Below, piece after piece: positions 16,613 to 25,363 of a stretch of DNA of 64,000 nucleotides. The DNA comes from Acetivibrio saccincola. Lineage in GTDB: Bacteria > Bacillota > Clostridia > Acetivibrionales > Acetivibrionaceae. The first letter of the stretch is position 1. Each line of letters opens with the position of its first letter. The notes beneath the pieces are model-generated. The model saw only the letters and a list, made by a program, of their open reading frames with translations, was not told where the DNA came from and made no database searches. The position numbers and the translations under genes were made by a program. The stretch spans positions 1,922,001 through 1,986,000 of the forward strand of contig NZ_CP025197.1 in the NCBI RefSeq assembly GCF_002844395.1, read 5' to 3'.

Positions 16613-17041
16613 TTAAATTAAAGCTGCTGCATTTATTGCAAGTATATAGCTGTTGCTTCCAAAACCGCTTATTTGTCCTACACAAACAGGGGCAATTACT
16701 GATTCTTTTCGAAATTCTTCCCTGTTATATATATTGGACAGGTGAATTTCTATAGTGGGTATTTCTACAGCTTTTATGGCATCCCTTATGGCTATGCTGT
16801 AGTGGGTATATGCTCCCGGATTTATTATTATAACATCAATATTTCCCTTTGCTTCATGTATCTTATCAATTATTTCCCCTTCATGATTTGTCTGGATAAA
16901 GGTTAAATCCATATTGTGCTTTAAAGCCTCTGCATTTGCTTTTCTGGCTATATCTTCAAGGGTTTCCGTCCCGTAAATGTCCTTTTCTCTGGTACCTAAT
17001 AAATTTAAATTGGGACCATTTATAAGAAGTATTTTTTTCAT
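16613..17041 (-). CDS. aroQ: Type II 3-dehydroquinate dehydratase
   Basis: 142 residues. The family motifs are all present: ILLINGPNLNLLGTREKDIYG (catalytic Tyr in the last part), QTNHEGEIIDKIHEA, IINPGAYTHYS, and EIHLSNIYNREEFRKESV. It dehydrates 3-dehydroquinate in the shikimate pathway. GGGAGGAG precedes the ATG. It stands alone from other aro genes apart from the T-box-controlled DAHP synthase gene at 24.2 kb. Confidence 0.97.
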   Translation of the reverse strand: MKKILLINGPNLNLLGTREKDIYGTETLEDIARKANAEALKHNMDLTFIQTNHEGEIIDKIHEAKGNIDVIIINPGAYTHYSIAIRDAIKAVEIPTIEIHLSNIYNREEFRKESVIAPVCVGQISGFGSNSYILAINAAALI

Positions 17042-17042
17042 T

Positions 17043-17900
17043 TTAAACTCCTCCCTTTAGCTTTTGGTATATTTTCTTCATTTCCAAAGCATCTTCCGCC
17101 ATCATTTCCCTGGACTCACATATTATAACCGGCTCTATATTCTTTTTTAAAATAATTTCTGCAAGGTGGGAAAACTCAGGTCCAAATTCTGTATCCTTCA
17201 AAGTCCAGTGTTTCTTTTCCCCCCCTTTTGTAAACTCAACCCTGCTAAAATGACAGTGAATGTTTTTTACCCTTTCTCTTCCTAATGAGTTTTCCAATAT
17301 ATACCACACCTTTTCAAATTCAGCAGGGGAATTGAGGCTTCCCTGCCCCCGTGCATGCAAGTGGGCAAAATCAACTGTAGGAATAAGCCTTTCATCAATA
17401 CTGCACAAATCCAGTATCTCTTCTAAAGAACCTAATTGATTGTTTTTTCCCAATATCTCAGGGCAAATGGTTATATCACTATACCCTGAAGCATCTGCCT
17501 CTTTTATCACATGGGAAAGTTCTTTTTTGACTGTATCTAAAGCCCATTTTTTATCAACTTTACTGTAAGATCCGGTATGCACTACAATTCTTTTTGCTCC
17601 CATCCACTTTGCAGCTTTTAAAGTTTCTATAATATAATTTATTGATTTTTTTCTCTTTTCTTTTTCAGGACTTGCTAAATTTATATAATAAGGAGCATGT
17701 ATGCTGAGAAAAATATCATATTTCAAAGCTTCTTTACCAATTCTTTCTGCCAATTCCTTCCCTATCCTGACTCCCCTGTTGCACTGGTATTCATATGCAC
17801 TAAGCCCCATGTTGCTGAGCCATTTTGGCATATCGACAGAAGATTTATATCCTGCATTGTAAAAACTTTCCGGATTTCCCGACGGTCCAAATCTTGTCAA
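17043..17900 (-). CDS. Endonuclease IV-like TIM-barrel protein (AP endonuclease family 2)
   Basis: About 285 residues with conserved metal-site segments SIHAPYYINLA, IVVHTGSY, ITICPEILGK, PTVDFAHLHARGQG and HCHFSRV, as in apurinic-site endonuclease IV relatives. It likely repairs abasic sites. The frame is open to an ATG at 17945, but family proteins begin MxRFGPSGN. The TTG at 17900, with GGGTGAT 4 nt upstream, gives exactly that start. A GTG at 17909 is the alternative. Two nt separate it from aroQ. The substrate is not proven. Confidence 0.85.
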   Translation of the reverse strand: MTRFGPSGNPESFYNAGYKSSVDMPKWLSNMGLSAYEYQCNRGVRIGKELAERIGKEALKYDIFLSIHAPYYINLASPEKEKRKKSINYIIETLKAAKWMGAKRIVVHTGSYSKVDKKWALDTVKKELSHVIKEADASGYSDITICPEILGKNNQLGSLEEILDLCSIDERLIPTVDFAHLHARGQGSLNSPAEFEKVWYILENSLGRERVKNIHCHFSRVEFTKGGEKKHWTLKDTEFGPEFSHLAEIILKKNIEPVIICESREMMAEDALEMKKIYQKLKGGV

Positions 17901-17988
17901 TATAATCACCCATAAAAAAGTATTATACCAAACAAGGTATAACACTATTATAGCTAATTAAACGGGTTTTTAAAACAAAATAAAAAAG

Positions 17989-18255
17989 TTATTCATGCCT
18001 TGGATTATTTTTTACTATGGAGGCAGCTTTTGTAACCGCTGTCATAACATCCACTTCAAATTGCTGTCTTAATGCATCTATTCTAGAGTATAATTCCCCT
18101 TTTTCACTTACTATATACTTAGGAGGTAAAGTATTTAAGGCAATTGCTGCAATATCCAATGAACATTTTTCACAGGTACATACCTCCATATCTTTAATAA
18201 TATCTTTTATCACCAATATAACTACATCTTCCATATAATTTTTTAACTGCGGCAC
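17989..18255 (-). CDS. ComFB-family protein
   Basis: 88 residues starting at a GTG with GGGTGAT upstream. The pattern LKNYMEDVVILVIKDI, a cysteine cluster CTCEKC (about 27-32), LDIAAIALNTLPPKYIV and VDVMTAVTKAASIV matches the late-competence ComFB family. Some ComFB-domain proteins bind c-di-GMP, according to recent literature as I recall it. It lies just downstream of the prepilin peptidase gene, suggesting a link to type IV pili or competence. Confidence 0.85.
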   Translation of the reverse strand: MPQLKNYMEDVVILVIKDIIKDMEVCTCEKCSLDIAAIALNTLPPKYIVSEKGELYSRIDALRQQFEVDVMTAVTKAASIVKNNPRHE

Positions 18256-18319
18256 TTATATCACCCTTCCGTTATTTAATACCCTCTCACATTGGCAAAA
18301 TTCAATACACTAAGTTTTA

Positions 18320-19132
18320 CTAACCAAAAACCCTCTCTATATACCAGTTAAGTAAGTCCCAGCCGAATAAGTATGTCAAAAAAGTACCTGCTACAATAAA
18401 AGGTCCAAAAGGTATGCCACTTTTTCTGTCTTTTATTTTTAAAAGTATCAGAATAACACTAACAATTCCTGCAAGAATAACAGAAATAAAAAATGTCATA
18501 AGAGCCATTTTCCATCCTAAAAACAGCCCGATGGGGGCAAATATCTTTATATCTCCTCCGCCCATTACATCCTCAGTACGATATACAAGATATCCTAAAA
18601 GGGCTATAAGTAGGAGGACTCCAAATCCAATAACAGCACCTAAGAAAGGATTCCACCACTTATCATCCCCATAAATCTCCAATGGATTTATAAAAGCACT
18701 GTAAATGCCTGCTGCCATACCCCCAATTATACCGGTTACAACAACACCATTTGGGATTATCATATGCTCTAAATCAATGAAAAACACAACAATCATAACC
18801 GACATGAAAAAAGCTGCAGCAATAAAATCCCCGATTTTTTCTATACCGTATTTATGAAACAATATTACAAAAATAAGTGCTGTAAGCATTTCAACCAAAG
18901 CATATCTTAGTGAAATTTTCTCGCCGCATTTTCTGCATTTACCTTTTAAAAATAAATAACTAAAAACAGGGATTAGTTCAAACCACTTTAATTTATGGTC
19001 ACATTTTACACAGTGGGAAGAAGGTGTTACTATTGACTCGCCTTTAGGTATTCTGCATATGCAAACATTTAGAAATGAACCAATTAAAAGTCCTACAATA
19101 ATAACATATGTATAATAAAAAATTTCCACCAT
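18320..19132 (-). CDS. Type IV prepilin peptidase
   Basis: 270 residues with about eight membrane helices. The N-terminal methyltransferase-like domain carries the two-CxxC zinc motif (CVKCDHKLKWFE and CRKCGEKISLRYALVE). Catalytic aspartates of the A24 family lie in FFIDLEHMIIPNG and DVMGGGDIKIFAPIG. It cleaves and methylates prepilins or pseudopilins in the membrane. GAGGAAA precedes the ATG. No pilin genes are in the window. Confidence 0.95.
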   Translation of the reverse strand: MVEIFYYTYVIIVGLLIGSFLNVCICRIPKGESIVTPSSHCVKCDHKLKWFELIPVFSYLFLKGKCRKCGEKISLRYALVEMLTALIFVILFHKYGIEKIGDFIAAAFFMSVMIVVFFIDLEHMIIPNGVVVTGIIGGMAAGIYSAFINPLEIYGDDKWWNPFLGAVIGFGVLLLIALLGYLVYRTEDVMGGGDIKIFAPIGLFLGWKMALMTFFISVILAGIVSVILILLKIKDRKSGIPFGPFIVAGTFLTYLFGWDLLNWYIERVFG

Positions 19133-19236
19133 ATTATTTTTCCTCTTCTTTAGTATTTTTTATTTTCTATATTTAAATATATATCAATTATATATAATTT
19201 TATCACAAATTAAAAGGCTTTTATATTAAATTCCTA

Positions 19237-19266
19237 TTGACATACCACTTTTATGATAAGTAAAAT
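19237..19266 (+). promoter_or_regulatory. Promoter of the GT39-like gene
   Basis: Consensus TTGACA (19237-19242), an 18-nt spacer, and TAAAAT (19261-19266). It faces the plus-strand gene at 19313 and lies in the divergent region with prepilin peptidase. Confidence 0.6.
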
Positions 19267-19312
19267 GTACAGTGAACCATTTAAAAATTAAACTTTTATA
19301 GAAGGAGATAAT

Positions 19313-20620
19313 ATGAATTCAAAAATTATGAATTTTATAAAAAAATACAATTTCATAATTTTATTTACCATTGGCGTTCTTTTAAGACTGATATGGGTGC
19401 TGATAATGGATACATATCCTTATACTGATTTTATGTGGTACCATGTTAAAGCAGTGGAAATTTCCCAAGGTAAAGGCTTTTTAAACGGCATATACCCCTA
19501 TTACACAGGAAATCCGGGATTGCCTACTGCCTTCAGACCCATTGGCTATCCGGGAACTTTAGCCATTTTATATTATTTTTTCGGGATAAATTTTCTGGTG
19601 GGAAAATTATTCAATGTTTTACTTTCAGCTTTAATTATGTTTTTAACATATAAACTGGCTTTAAAATTTTTTAATGAAAAGGTTGCTTTTTTTACACTGC
19701 TTATTTTTGCACTATCACCCCTTACCATTTGTTATAACAGTGTTTTAGGTTCTGAAATACTTTTTTCAGCAGTGCTTATGCTTTCAATTTATTTGTTCTT
19801 TGTAAAAAACAACCCTGTTTTACTGGGTTTACTTATAGGATATTTAACACTTATAAGACCTATTGGAATGTTTATTCCTGCAATATTCATTTTCTTTATA
19901 TTTATAAAAAAAGATATGCTCTTAAAGGAAAAATTTAAATACGTACTTTTATTTGGTGTATTTTTTGCTTTGGCAGTTTCCCCTTGGATTATAAGAAACT
20001 ATAAAGTTTTTGGGGAGCCTGTCTTTTCCACCAACGGGGGCTATGTAATATACGTAAACAACAATGATTATGCCATAGGCGGCTGGAGCGACCCTTATAA
20101 GTATCCCGACAGTCCCTTTTTACAATACAGGACAGATGAATGGTTTGATGAAATGGCTATACACAAGCTGGGAAAAGAGCTTGCTGTAGAGTGGATAAAG
20201 GAAAATCCAAAAGAATTTCTAAGACTTGCATTTTTAAGGCTTGCAAACTCATACTGGTGGCAAACGGAAGAAATAAAGTGGGCATTTACCATAAAGGAAG
20301 AAACCGGCATCAATGAGTGGCACCCAATTCATACAAAATTTATAAAACTTCAAAAACTTTTATACAGACCCTATTATTTAGTTCTTTTTGCCTATATTCT
20401 GTATGCTGCCGTTAGATTTATACGTCATAAAAAAGTAGATTTTAACACATTTATTTTGCTGGTTTTCCTGTACTTTAATGCCATGATGTTTGTACTTGAG
20501 GGAAATTCCAGGTATGTATTCCCCTTGCACCCCATATACGGTATGGGAGTGGCATATGTTATAGTAAGAGTATTAAATTTTATTTTACCAAGGATTCAAA
20601 ATAAAATAAAAATAAAATAA
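19313..20620 (+). CDS. GT39/ArnT-like membrane glycosyltransferase
   Basis: 435 residues, a polytopic membrane protein of about ten helices with a hydrophilic segment at about 235-340. The first loop carries DTYPYTDFMWYHVKA, with the acidic residue at the place where GT-C transferases have their catalytic Asp, followed by RPIGYPGTLAILYYF. This fits the dolichyl/undecaprenyl-phosphate-mannose-protein mannosyltransferase-like (PMT_2) group, which moves sugars from a lipid-phosphate donor on the outer membrane face. AGAAGGAGAT precedes the ATG. Monocistronic; acceptor unknown. Confidence 0.8.
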   Translation: MNSKIMNFIKKYNFIILFTIGVLLRLIWVLIMDTYPYTDFMWYHVKAVEISQGKGFLNGIYPYYTGNPGLPTAFRPIGYPGTLAILYYFFGINFLVGKLFNVLLSALIMFLTYKLALKFFNEKVAFFTLLIFALSPLTICYNSVLGSEILFSAVLMLSIYLFFVKNNPVLLGLLIGYLTLIRPIGMFIPAIFIFFIFIKKDMLLKEKFKYVLLFGVFFALAVSPWIIRNYKVFGEPVFSTNGGYVIYVNNNDYAIGGWSDPYKYPDSPFLQYRTDEWFDEMAIHKLGKELAVEWIKENPKEFLRLAFLRLANSYWWQTEEIKWAFTIKEETGINEWHPIHTKFIKLQKLLYRPYYLVLFAYILYAAVRFIRHKKVDFNTFILLVFLYFNAMMFVLEGNSRYVFPLHPIYGMGVAYVIVRVLNFILPRIQNKIKIK

Positions 20621-20648
20621 AAAGAGGGATATTCTCCCTCCTTTTTAT
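20621..20648 (+). terminator. Terminator after the GT39-like gene
   Basis: AAAGAGGGA, a short loop and TCCCTCCTTTTTATAT directly after the stop codon: a 6-bp G/C-containing stem with a T tract. It lies between two convergent genes. Confidence 0.75.
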
Positions 20649-20681
20649 ATATTGCATTTTGTTTATGTATAACTTTTGTAA

Positions 20682-21776
20682 CTATACATTAAACCTAAAA
20701 AGAACTACATCCCCGTCTTTTATAACATAGTCCTTTCCTTCAGAACGGACTAATCCTTTTTCCTTTGCTGCATTGTAGCTTCCACACTCTACAAGTTCTT
20801 CAAAGGAAATCACCTCGGCACGTATAAAACCCCTTTCAAAATCCGAATGAATTTTACCTGCTGCCTGAGGGGCTTTTAAACCTTCAGAAATAGTCCATGC
20901 CCGCACTTCTTTAGGACCTGCAGTTAAAAAACTTATAAGTCCTAAAAGCCTGTAACTTTTCTTTATAAGTTTACTAAGTCCTGACTCTGACAATCCTAAA
21001 CCTTTTAAAAACTCTTCCCTCTCCCCTTCATCAAGCTGCGCAATTTCCTCTTCTATTTTTGCACATACCGTCATTACCTCTGAACCTTCTTTATTGGAAT
21101 AATCAGACAATTCTTTTAAAAGAGCATTGTCCTTTTCTGAGCTTATATCTTCCTCTGACACATTTGCTGCATATAATACAGGTTTTGATGTAATTAAAAA
21201 AAGCTCATCAGCAATTTTCTTTTCATCTTGGTCAAAATCCATTGATCTTACGGTTTTTCCTTCTTCCAACGTCTTTAATATCCTTTCATAAACGTCCAAT
21301 TCAATTTTATACTTTTTATCACCGGATTTAAGCATTTTGCGGGTTTTTTCAACCCTTCTTTCCATAACTTCCAAATCAGCTAATATAAGCTCAGTCTCAA
21401 TGGTTTCAATATCTCTTACAGGGCTTATTGAACCATCAACATGAACTATATCACTGTCCTCAAAACACCTTACCACATGCACTATGGCATCAACTTCCCT
21501 TATATGGGATAAAAATTTATTACCTAGTCCTTCACCTTTACTTGCACCCTTTACCAGCCCTGCAATGTCCACAAATTCAATTGTGGTAGGTGTAACCTTC
21601 TCAGGGTTGTACATTTTTGCAAGTACATCAAGCCTCTCATCCGGAACCGGTACTATCCCGACATTAGGCTCTATGGTGCAAAAAGGATAATTTGCTGCTT
21701 CCGCCCCGGCCTTTGTGAGAGCATTAAAAAGTGTGCTTTTACCTACATTTGGCAGTCCTACTATTCCTAACTTCAT
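20682..21776 (-). CDS. ychF: Redox-regulated ATPase YchF (Obg-like)
   Basis: 364 residues: P-loop GLPNVGKSTLFNALTKAG at the N-terminus, DIAGLVKGASKGEGLGNKFL (G3 region), a coiled-coil insert (about 130-200), and a C-terminal TGS domain (RAWTISEGLKAPQAAGKIH, DYVIKDGDVVLFRFNV). YchF is a universally conserved P-loop protein with ATPase preference, linked to translation and oxidative stress. Monocistronic; convergent with the GT39-like gene. Confidence 0.96.
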   Translation of the reverse strand: MKLGIVGLPNVGKSTLFNALTKAGAEAANYPFCTIEPNVGIVPVPDERLDVLAKMYNPEKVTPTTIEFVDIAGLVKGASKGEGLGNKFLSHIREVDAIVHVVRCFEDSDIVHVDGSISPVRDIETIETELILADLEVMERRVEKTRKMLKSGDKKYKIELDVYERILKTLEEGKTVRSMDFDQDEKKIADELFLITSKPVLYAANVSEEDISSEKDNALLKELSDYSNKEGSEVMTVCAKIEEEIAQLDEGEREEFLKGLGLSESGLSKLIKKSYRLLGLISFLTAGPKEVRAWTISEGLKAPQAAGKIHSDFERGFIRAEVISFEELVECGSYNAAKEKGLVRSEGKDYVIKDGDVVLFRFNV

Positions 21777-21884
21777 TTAAAAATCTTCCCTTTCTTTCTA
21801 ATGAGTTTAAAATGAGTTTATAGCTTTTGTGTTAAAATCAAAATAAATTATATATTATATGAACTGCCAATGCAAGAAAACATT

Positions 21885-22358
21885 TTAACAATTCTCACAA
21901 CTTTCAAATTCTCCATTGTCAAGTTTATCTAATTCTGCATCAGTCAGAATATTGGCTAGATTTAAAATAGAAATTAACTTTTCGCCTTTTTTACCTACAT
22001 ATTCAAGATAATGATTGTAGCTTTTTTGAATTATATCCGGTGTGGCTTCAATATTTTGAGAGGATAATTTTAAAATTTCAGTTACATCATCCACAATAAA
22101 TCCTATTAACTTTTCCCCCGCCTCTATAATTATAATTTTTGTTTTCTTTGTAACCTCAAGTTCTCCTAAGGAAAATCTTTTACTAAGGTTTACTACGGGT
22201 ATAACCATACCCCTTAAATTTATTATTCCTTCAATGAATTTAGGCATCTTGGGCATTTTGGCAAGTCCTTCAAATTTGACAATTTCTTTAACTTGAGATG
22301 CATCCACTCCACAAATCTCTCCGTTTAATGTGAATACCACAATCTGCATTTCTTTCAC
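21885..22358 (-). CDS. cheW: CheW-like chemotaxis coupling protein
   Basis: 157 residues of a CheW domain: VVFTLNGEICGVDASQVKEI, MPKFIEGIINLRGMVIPVVN, and IVDDVTEILKLSSQNIE. CheW links chemoreceptors to CheA. The start is GTG with GAGGAGG upstream. No other chemotaxis gene lies nearby, so it could serve a remote system or act as a free-standing adaptor. A few residues after the domain are cysteine-rich (ESCENC). Confidence 0.88.
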   Translation of the reverse strand: MKEMQIVVFTLNGEICGVDASQVKEIVKFEGLAKMPKMPKFIEGIINLRGMVIPVVNLSKRFSLGELEVTKKTKIIIIEAGEKLIGFIVDDVTEILKLSSQNIEATPDIIQKSYNHYLEYVGKKGEKLISILNLANILTDAELDKLDNGEFESCENC

Positions 22359-22612
22359 AATAATACCTCCTCGTTTTTAGAATAACTGCTGTAAAACTTG
22401 GCATTTTGAATTTTAAATCTGGTACTGTAAATACAAGAGATACCTTTCTTTTTTAAGAATTTATCATTGAAAAGTTTCTAATTATAATGATATCATAAAA
22501 TAGTATACCATTTCAATTAATAAATCCAAAATCTTTCATGTAGATTATTTGAATGTTTTGTGATAAACTGAAAAATAAATGATTTTTTAAAAAAATAATA
22601 AAAGGTGTTGCC

Positions 22613-23746
22613 ATGTACTCATTATCGGATAAAAAGAAAAAAAAGAAATTTAAATTTGACTATATACTTTTTTGTTCTGTGTTTATGTTATCCATATTTG
22701 GCATTATTGTCCTATGCAGTGCAACAGCAACAAATCCAAGTGGAAGCAGAATGGTAATGGTGCAAATTGCCAGCATGATTTTAGGTATTGGAATTTGTGT
22801 TGTGTTAAACTTTTTAGATTACAACATCTTCAAAAGTTTAAGCACTCTTTTGTATATATTTGGTATTTTGCTGCTGGTGGCAGTTTTAAGGTTTGGTACG
22901 GATATTTTAGGAAGTAGGCGTTGGCTTATAATTCCTGTTATTAATATGAGTTTTCAACCTTCTGAATTGACAAAAATATTTTATATACTATTTATTTCAA
23001 AGCATTTTGAAAAGCTTTCAAAGGAATTTAATAAAAAAACCATTATAAAAATATTTGTTTTTACCGTTATTCCTGTTCTTCTTATTTTCCGCCAGCCGGA
23101 CGGCGGTATGGCTTTAACTTATTTATTTATATTATTTGTCATAACTTTTGTACATGGAATACCATATAAATATATTTTTGCAGGTATTCCTGCTGCCATA
23201 GCCTCACTTCCCCTTGTATGGAAGTTTGTTTTAAAGGATTATCACAAAATAAGAATTTTATCCTTTTTAGACCCCAGCTTAGACCCCCAAGGGGCAGCTT
23301 ACCAGGTTAACAGGGCAGAAATGACTGTTGGCTCAGGTCAAATCTGGGGACAAGGGCTTTTTAACGGTACCCAGTCACAAAGTTTAGAAGGTGTTCCTGT
23401 TAAAGAGTCAGATTTTATATTTACCGTTATAGCTGAAGAGTTGGGATTTATAGGCTCTGTACTGCTTATATCTCTGATTCTTTTGATTTTATTCAGATGC
23501 ATATATATATCATGGAAATCAAAAGATATATATGGGGCATATGTTTCAATTGGAATTACCGCCATGCTGGCATTTAATTTTATTCAAAATATAGGAATGA
23601 ATATAGCCCTTCTGCCTGTATCAGGTGTCCCCTTACCCTTTGTAAGCGCCGGGGGAAGTGCAATGGTAACATACTATATAGCAGTTGGGGTTGTAATGAG
23701 TATATCTATGCACAGGGAAAGAGGTATGTTTGAACCGTCAGGTTAG
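22613..23746 (+). CDS. RodA/FtsW/SpoVE-family peptidoglycan polymerase
   Basis: 377 residues with about ten membrane helices. SEDS-family motifs include SFQPSELTKIFYILF, FRQPDGGMALTYLFILF, GQGLFNGTQSQSLEGVPVKE, DFIFTVIAEELGFIGS and PLPFVSAGGSAMVTYY. SEDS proteins polymerise glycan strands from lipid II together with a class B PBP. The last motif reads VSAGGSA where most members have VSYGGSS. AAAGGTG lies before the ATG. It stands alone, so RodA-like is preferred over cell-division FtsW or SpoVE, but they cannot be told apart here. Confidence 0.88.
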   Translation: MYSLSDKKKKKKFKFDYILFCSVFMLSIFGIIVLCSATATNPSGSRMVMVQIASMILGIGICVVLNFLDYNIFKSLSTLLYIFGILLLVAVLRFGTDILGSRRWLIIPVINMSFQPSELTKIFYILFISKHFEKLSKEFNKKTIIKIFVFTVIPVLLIFRQPDGGMALTYLFILFVITFVHGIPYKYIFAGIPAAIASLPLVWKFVLKDYHKIRILSFLDPSLDPQGAAYQVNRAEMTVGSGQIWGQGLFNGTQSQSLEGVPVKESDFIFTVIAEELGFIGSVLLISLILLILFRCIYISWKSKDIYGAYVSIGITAMLAFNFIQNIGMNIALLPVSGVPLPFVSAGGSAMVTYYIAVGVVMSISMHRERGMFEPSG

Positions 23747-23818
23747 GATAATCAGGGGTTGTTTTTTAAGATTCTTAAATACCGTCGGTGACTTATAAAA
23801 TTTGCTTAAAAAATATTA

Positions 23819-23847
23819 TTGACTACTACATTTGTATGTGATAATAT
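23819..23847 (+). promoter_or_regulatory. Promoter of the T-box leader and aroF
   Basis: TTGACT (23819-23824), a 17-nt spacer, TAATAT (23842-23847). Start of transcription would be near 23854, just ahead of the T-box stem I. Confidence 0.7.
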
Positions 23848-23854
23848 GGATTAT

Positions 23855-24187
23855 ACCATATATTTTTTTAAAGTATATATTTTTAAAAAGCAATGACAAG
23901 GGAAAGTAGGTTATACGGACTTTCAAAGCGATTTAGGGATGGTGGAAGCCTAAAAAAGGAGTATAATTGAAGTTCCCCTTTGAGCTGTTGGCTGAAAAGC
24001 AATAATATTGCTCAAGTAGGCTTAACCGGAACTTTCACCGTTATCTCAGAAAGAGTGTATCGGAAGTATTTCTTTCGGAAGTATTTCCTGTACATTTAAT
24101 GAGTGGGCACATTTGCCAAATTTGGGTGGTACCGCGTGGAGATTATAGCTCTTCGTCCCTTAAGACTAAAGGGATGAAGAGTTTTTT
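23855..24187 (+). promoter_or_regulatory. T-box leader controlling DAHP synthase, probable Phe specifier
   Basis: The T-box core TGGGTGGTACCGCG is at 24123-24136, followed by an intrinsic terminator. Stem I is recognisable. Its base is CAAGGG (23897-23902) paired with CCTTTG (about 23977-23982), opposite AGTA. The distal arm TTTAGG/CCTAAA holds GATGGTGGAAG. The specifier loop reads GAAGTTCC. Taking TTC (23973-23975) directly before the base stem gives Phe; the neighbouring register gives GTT (Val), less sensible for an aromatic-pathway gene. Uncharged tRNA would favour the antiterminator and aroF expression. Confidence 0.9.
24149..24187 (+). terminator. T-box terminator hairpin
   Basis: CTCTTCGTCCCTT (24149-24161) pairs with AAAGGGATGAAGAG (24168-24181), followed by TTTTTT. 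The 5' arm lies just after the T-box sequence, as needed for the alternative antiterminator. Confidence 0.9.
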
Positions 24188-24236
24188 AGTTTTATAAGCA
24201 AAGTAATAAGACTTTCATATAAGGGAGGTAATAATT

Positions 24237-25250
24237 ATGATTATTGTTATGAGTCAAAGCGCTTCAAGGGAAGATATTAATAATGTTGAAAGAAAATTGT
24301 CGCAGCTTGGTTTTAGAACCCACCCCATATTCGGGGATATTAAAACAGTAATAGGAGCCATAGGCGATAAAAGACTTCTAAATACACAGGAAATATCCAC
24401 AATGCCTGGAGTTGAAAGCATTGTCCCTATTATGAAGCCGTATAAGCTTACAAGCCGGGAGTTTAAACAGACCCCAACCATTGTCAATGTTGGAGGTGTG
24501 GAAATTGGCGGGGATAAAATTGTAGTGATGGCAGGCCCTTGTGCCATTGAAAACAAAGAAATCTATATAGACACTGCCAAAAAAGTAAAGGAAGCCGGTG
24601 CAGATATCCTACGTGGCGGCGCATTTAAGCCCAGAACCTCCCCTTATTCCTTCCAGGGGTTAGAAGAAGACGGACTTAAAATAATGGCAGAAGCCAGAGA
24701 AATCACCGGTTTAAAACTTGTAACTGAGGTGGTGGATACTAGGGATGTTGAGCTGGTAGCCTCCTACACAGACATCATTCAGATTGGTGCAAGAAATATG
24801 CAAAACTTTAGACTCTTAAAAGAAGTGGGACTTTATAAAAAACCTGTACTTTTAAAAAGAGGTCTGTCTGCAACAATTGAAGAATGGCTTATGGCAGCTG
24901 AATACATCATCTCAGAAGGAAACCAAAATGTAATTTTATGCGAGCGGGGTATAAGAACTTTTGAAACCGCTACAAGAAATACCATTGATTTAAGTGCCAT
25001 ACCTGTTGTAAAAGAATTTTCACATCTGCCTGTAATTGTAGACCCCAGCCATGCAACAGGAACATGGAAGTATGTAAGTGCCCTGTCTAAGGGAGCTGTT
25101 GCCACCGGTGCAGACGGGCTTATAATTGAAGTTCATTCAGACCCTAACTGCGCACTGTGCGATGGACCCCAATCATTAAAACCTTCTAAGTTTTCCCAAG
25201 TTATGGAGGAGCTTAGGAAAGTTGCCGAAGCAGTCGGAAGAACATTATAG
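24237..25250 (+). CDS. aroF: 3-deoxy-7-phosphoheptulonate (DAHP) synthase, type I-beta
   Basis: 337 residues. An N-terminal ferredoxin-like regulatory domain (about 1-70) precedes the TIM barrel. Barrel motifs are [68 protein letters not shown] and [12 protein letters not shown]. It joins phosphoenolpyruvate and erythrose-4-phosphate, the first step of aromatic amino-acid synthesis. Enzymes of this type are feedback-inhibited by Tyr/Phe through the N-terminal domain. GGGAGG precedes the ATG. Expression is governed by the T-box upstream. Confidence 0.96.
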   Translation: MIIVMSQSASREDINNVERKLSQLGFRTHPIFGDIKTVIGAIGDKRLLNTQEISTMPGVESIVPIMKPYKLTSREFKQTPTIVNVGGVEIGGDKIVVMAGPCAIENKEIYIDTAKKVKEAGADILRGGAFKPRTSPYSFQGLEEDGLKIMAEAREITGLKLVTEVVDTRDVELVASYTDIIQIGARNMQNFRLLKEVGLYKKPVLLKRGLSATIEEWLMAAEYIISEGNQNVILCERGIRTFETATRNTIDLSAIPVVKEFSHLPVIVDPSHATGTWKYVSALSKGAVATGADGLIIEVHSDPNCALCDGPQSLKPSKFSQVMEELRKVAEAVGRTL

Positions 25251-25296
25251 TACTTTGAATAATCCAAATTTAAGTACTTTGAATAATCCAAATTTA
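25249..25296. repeat. 24-bp perfect tandem duplication after aroF
   Basis: The 24-mer starting AGTACTTTGAATAATCC occurs twice back to back, at 25249-25272 and 25273-25296. The first copy includes the last two bases of the aroF stop codon. It looks like a recent slippage duplication in the 3' untranslated region. Confidence 0.9.
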
Positions 25297-25325
25297 AAAC
25301 CACGGGCATTGTCCCGTGGTTTTTA
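25296..25325 (+). terminator. Terminator of aroF
   Basis: AAAACCACGGG, loop CATTG, TCCCGTGGTTTTT: a strong G/C-rich stem with a T tract, right after the duplicated 24-mer. Confidence 0.9.
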
Positions 25326-25363
25326 AAAAACTTATTTAAAAGCTTTTATTTATATAACTTTAT

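Noticed and set aside
22359-22612. Shared promoter region between cheW and the RodA-like gene
   Set aside because: Several TATAAT- and TTGAAA-like words occur, but none gives an unambiguous 16-18 nt pair for either gene, so no promoter was called.
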